DNA of 33,931 nucleotides from JAGORM01 sp964406795 (lineage in GTDB: Bacteria > Patescibacteriota > Microgenomatia > Levybacterales > GWA1-39-11): assembly GCA_964406795.1 (NCBI GenBank), contig CAYOTA010000018.1, positions 1 through 33,931 of the forward strand, in the 5' to 3' direction. The notes below the pieces were generated by a model that saw only the letters and a program-made list of their open reading frames with translations, was not told the DNA's origin and made no database searches. Below, one piece after another: positions 32,526 to 33,931 of the stretch (positions within the stretch are counted from its first letter, which is position 1; every line of letters starts with the position of its first letter). The position numbers and the translations under genes are program-made.

Positions 32526-33916
32526 TGACAACCACACACTACGTACATAACACTTCACTTTTATTTATCTTAATTGCTCCTTTTACGATTCTTTGGTATT
32601 CAATCTACGTATTTAACCCAGTGAATTCTGGCAATATTTTCTTGTATGCATTGCAAGTTTTTGCGGATGTAATTGCAATCGCTACTGTAGGATCACTGTG
32701 GTTAACCATTCTACTTCATATGATCCGTCCGGAATCAGAACGACTAGACACTGTGCTACAAAAAGAATGGCTTAAGTCATATGAACCAGTAGTGGATGTT
32801 TTTATTCCTGTTGCAAATGAACCACTTACCATAGTAGAAAAAACAGTGCAGGCCGCAATTGATATAGAGTATGTACATAAAACGTATGTACTAGATGACG
32901 GTCATTCACCGCAAGTAAGAGAGATAGCTGTAAGATTAGGAGCACTATACTTATCACGCAGCCCCATTGGAAAGATGCATGCGAAATCAGGAAATTTAAA
33001 TTTTGGTTTAACTTACTCTTCTGCGGAATTCTTTGCTGTATTTGATGCAGACCACGTTCCTAAGAAAACATTTCTAAAAGAGTTACTTCCCTTTTTCCAT
33101 GATGAAAGTGTTGCACTGGTTCAGACCCCCCAACATTACACAAATCTGGAAAATTTCATTGCATCGGGTACTGCTCAGGCTCAGGATGTATTTTACAAAT
33201 ATGTACAACCAGCAAAAAACAGTTACAACGCAGCTTTTTGTGTAGGGACAAACATGATTTATAGAAGATCCGCAATTAATAAAATAGGGGGTGTAGCACT
33301 TCGGGATCATTCAGAAGATGTATGGACAAGTATTGTTTTACATGAAAAAGGATTTAAATCTGTTTTTTATAACAAGGTTTTGGCAGAAGGACGTGCTCCC
33401 GAGTCCATTGGCTCATTCTTTAGACAACAGAACAGATGGGCACGGGGTGGATTCTCATTATTCTTTACCCATAATCCTCTTTTTATAGAAGGCTTAACTC
33501 TTGACCAGCGAATACAATACTTCTTTTCAAATCTTCATTACTTTAGCGGATTTGCAGTTTTAATTTATCTTGTAATGCCTATAACATACCTACTCTTTAA
33601 TGAACATCCCATGGACGTAATGAACAATCAAGGCTGGATAGTTCACTATCTGCCCTACTTTATAACTATATATTTCCTCCCGCTCTTTTTACTTGGTAGT
33701 ATAAAAATCTCCACTATCAGTGTTTCTATGGCAAGCTTCTATCCGTATATAAGAGCCTTCTTTTCAATAGTCCTCAAAAACAACTATAAGTGGGTTGCAA
33801 CTGAGTCATCAGGTAAATCAAAAATAAACTTCATAATGTCGTATATCTGGCCGCATATGTTCATTCTTTTTCTATCTCTGCAGAAGATGAGATACATCGG
33901 TTACACATTGAAGTAA
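32525..33916 (+). CDS. BcsA-like membrane GT2 glycosyltransferase
   Basis: A 463-residue processive-type GT2. Two N-terminal helices (about 10-65) are followed by the catalytic domain with VLDDG (Asp124-125), DADH (Asp174/176), SED (263-265) and QQNRW (301-305), then about four helices. This is the cellulose/hyaluronan synthase arrangement, making or extending a beta-linked polysaccharide while moving it across the membrane. It lacks a PilZ domain, so no c-di-GMP control is evident. The last 12 codons lie in the terminal inverted repeat, so the C terminus may be artificial. It is coupled to the preceding gene. Confidence 0.85.
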   Translation: MTTTHYVHNTSLLFILIAPFTILWYSIYVFNPVNSGNIFLYALQVFADVIAIATVGSLWLTILLHMIRPESERLDTVLQKEWLKSYEPVVDVFIPVANEPLTIVEKTVQAAIDIEYVHKTYVLDDGHSPQVREIAVRLGALYLSRSPIGKMHAKSGNLNFGLTYSSAEFFAVFDADHVPKKTFLKELLPFFHDESVALVQTPQHYTNLENFIASGTAQAQDVFYKYVQPAKNSYNAAFCVGTNMIYRRSAINKIGGVALRDHSEDVWTSIVLHEKGFKSVFYNKVLAEGRAPESIGSFFRQQNRWARGGFSLFFTHNPLFIEGLTLDQRIQYFFSNLHYFSGFAVLIYLVMPITYLLFNEHPMDVMNNQGWIVHYLPYFITIYFLPLFLLGSIKISTISVSMASFYPYIRAFFSIVLKNNYKWVATESSGKSKINFIMSYIWPHMFILFLSLQKMRYIGYTLK

Positions 33917-33930
33917 AATAGGTACTTCAA
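33879..33930. repeat. Terminal inverted repeat, right copy
   Basis: Reverse complement of 1-52. It covers the last 12 codons and the stop of the GT2 gene and a 23-base hairpin at the window end. Confidence 0.9.
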
Positions 33931-33931
33931 A

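Noticed and set aside
1..33931. Linear plasmid, phage or integrative element with terminal repeats
   Set aside because: No replication, partition, integrase, capsid or telomere-resolution gene is seen; the content is housekeeping and envelope genes.
1..33931. Recoded TGA (genetic code 25)
   Set aside because: All long frames are intact with standard stops, and TGA ends several genes normally, including those at 6800 and 29226.

Overview
The window is low in G+C and densely coded, with 31 convincing protein genes, one interrupted gene and no RNA gene I could find. Short genes, an LAxTG-type sortase, several multi-membrane-pass sugar transferases and many stand-alone unknown proteins suggest a small-genome candidate-phylum bacterium (Patescibacteria/CPR, perhaps the Microgenomates side). 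That placement is inference; no rRNA or ribosomal protein is present to fix it. The standard bacterial code fits: no gene needs TGA read as an amino acid. The two ends carry a 52-bp inverted repeat (1-52 and 33879-33930), more likely an assembly junction than the ends of a linear element.

Left part (1-14000): single genes and short operons on both strands. There is a TfoX N-domain protein, a secreted alpha/beta-hydrolase with an FN3 domain, a LapA-like protein plus Nudix hydrolase, a nucleotidyltransferase-fold protein, a GT4 fused to an (alpha/alpha)-barrel-like domain followed by a GH130-like protein, a membrane-anchored small protein broken by an in-frame TAG, a KGG stress protein, a small HxxEH protein, a TraX-like membrane protein, a GlpX-like phosphatase, a polyprenyl synthase and a triple zinc-ribbon protein.

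Right part (14200-33916): one long plus-strand surface-glycan and cell-envelope block. A small HTH protein is translationally coupled to a 1560-residue fusion of GT2, GT2 with membrane helices, a Wzx-like flippase and GT4. Then come a GT2, and a nucleotide-sugar cassette (rfbF, SDR, unknown 2H-like protein, rfbC, DRL/SAF oxidoreductase). Two GT-C-like membrane proteins and a secreted glycosidase-like protein follow, then an LAxTG sortase substrate with its sortase behind a perfect consensus promoter, a third large membrane protein and a BcsA-like GT2. Read together, these look able to make activated sugars, assemble and flip a lipid-linked glycan, modify surface proteins and anchor one to the wall.

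The most unusual global signal is in gene starts. At many first-of-operon genes a -10 box ends 6 or 7 nt before the start codon, with no Shine-Dalgarno, so the transcripts are probably leaderless. The case at 4608 predicts an AUC start exactly at the transcription start. By contrast the KGG gene has a full anti-SD match. Other highlights are the four-part fusion, two mini-ORFs that repeat the rfbF start, a 21-bp tandem repeat upstream of the oxidoreductase, and the amber-interrupted gene.
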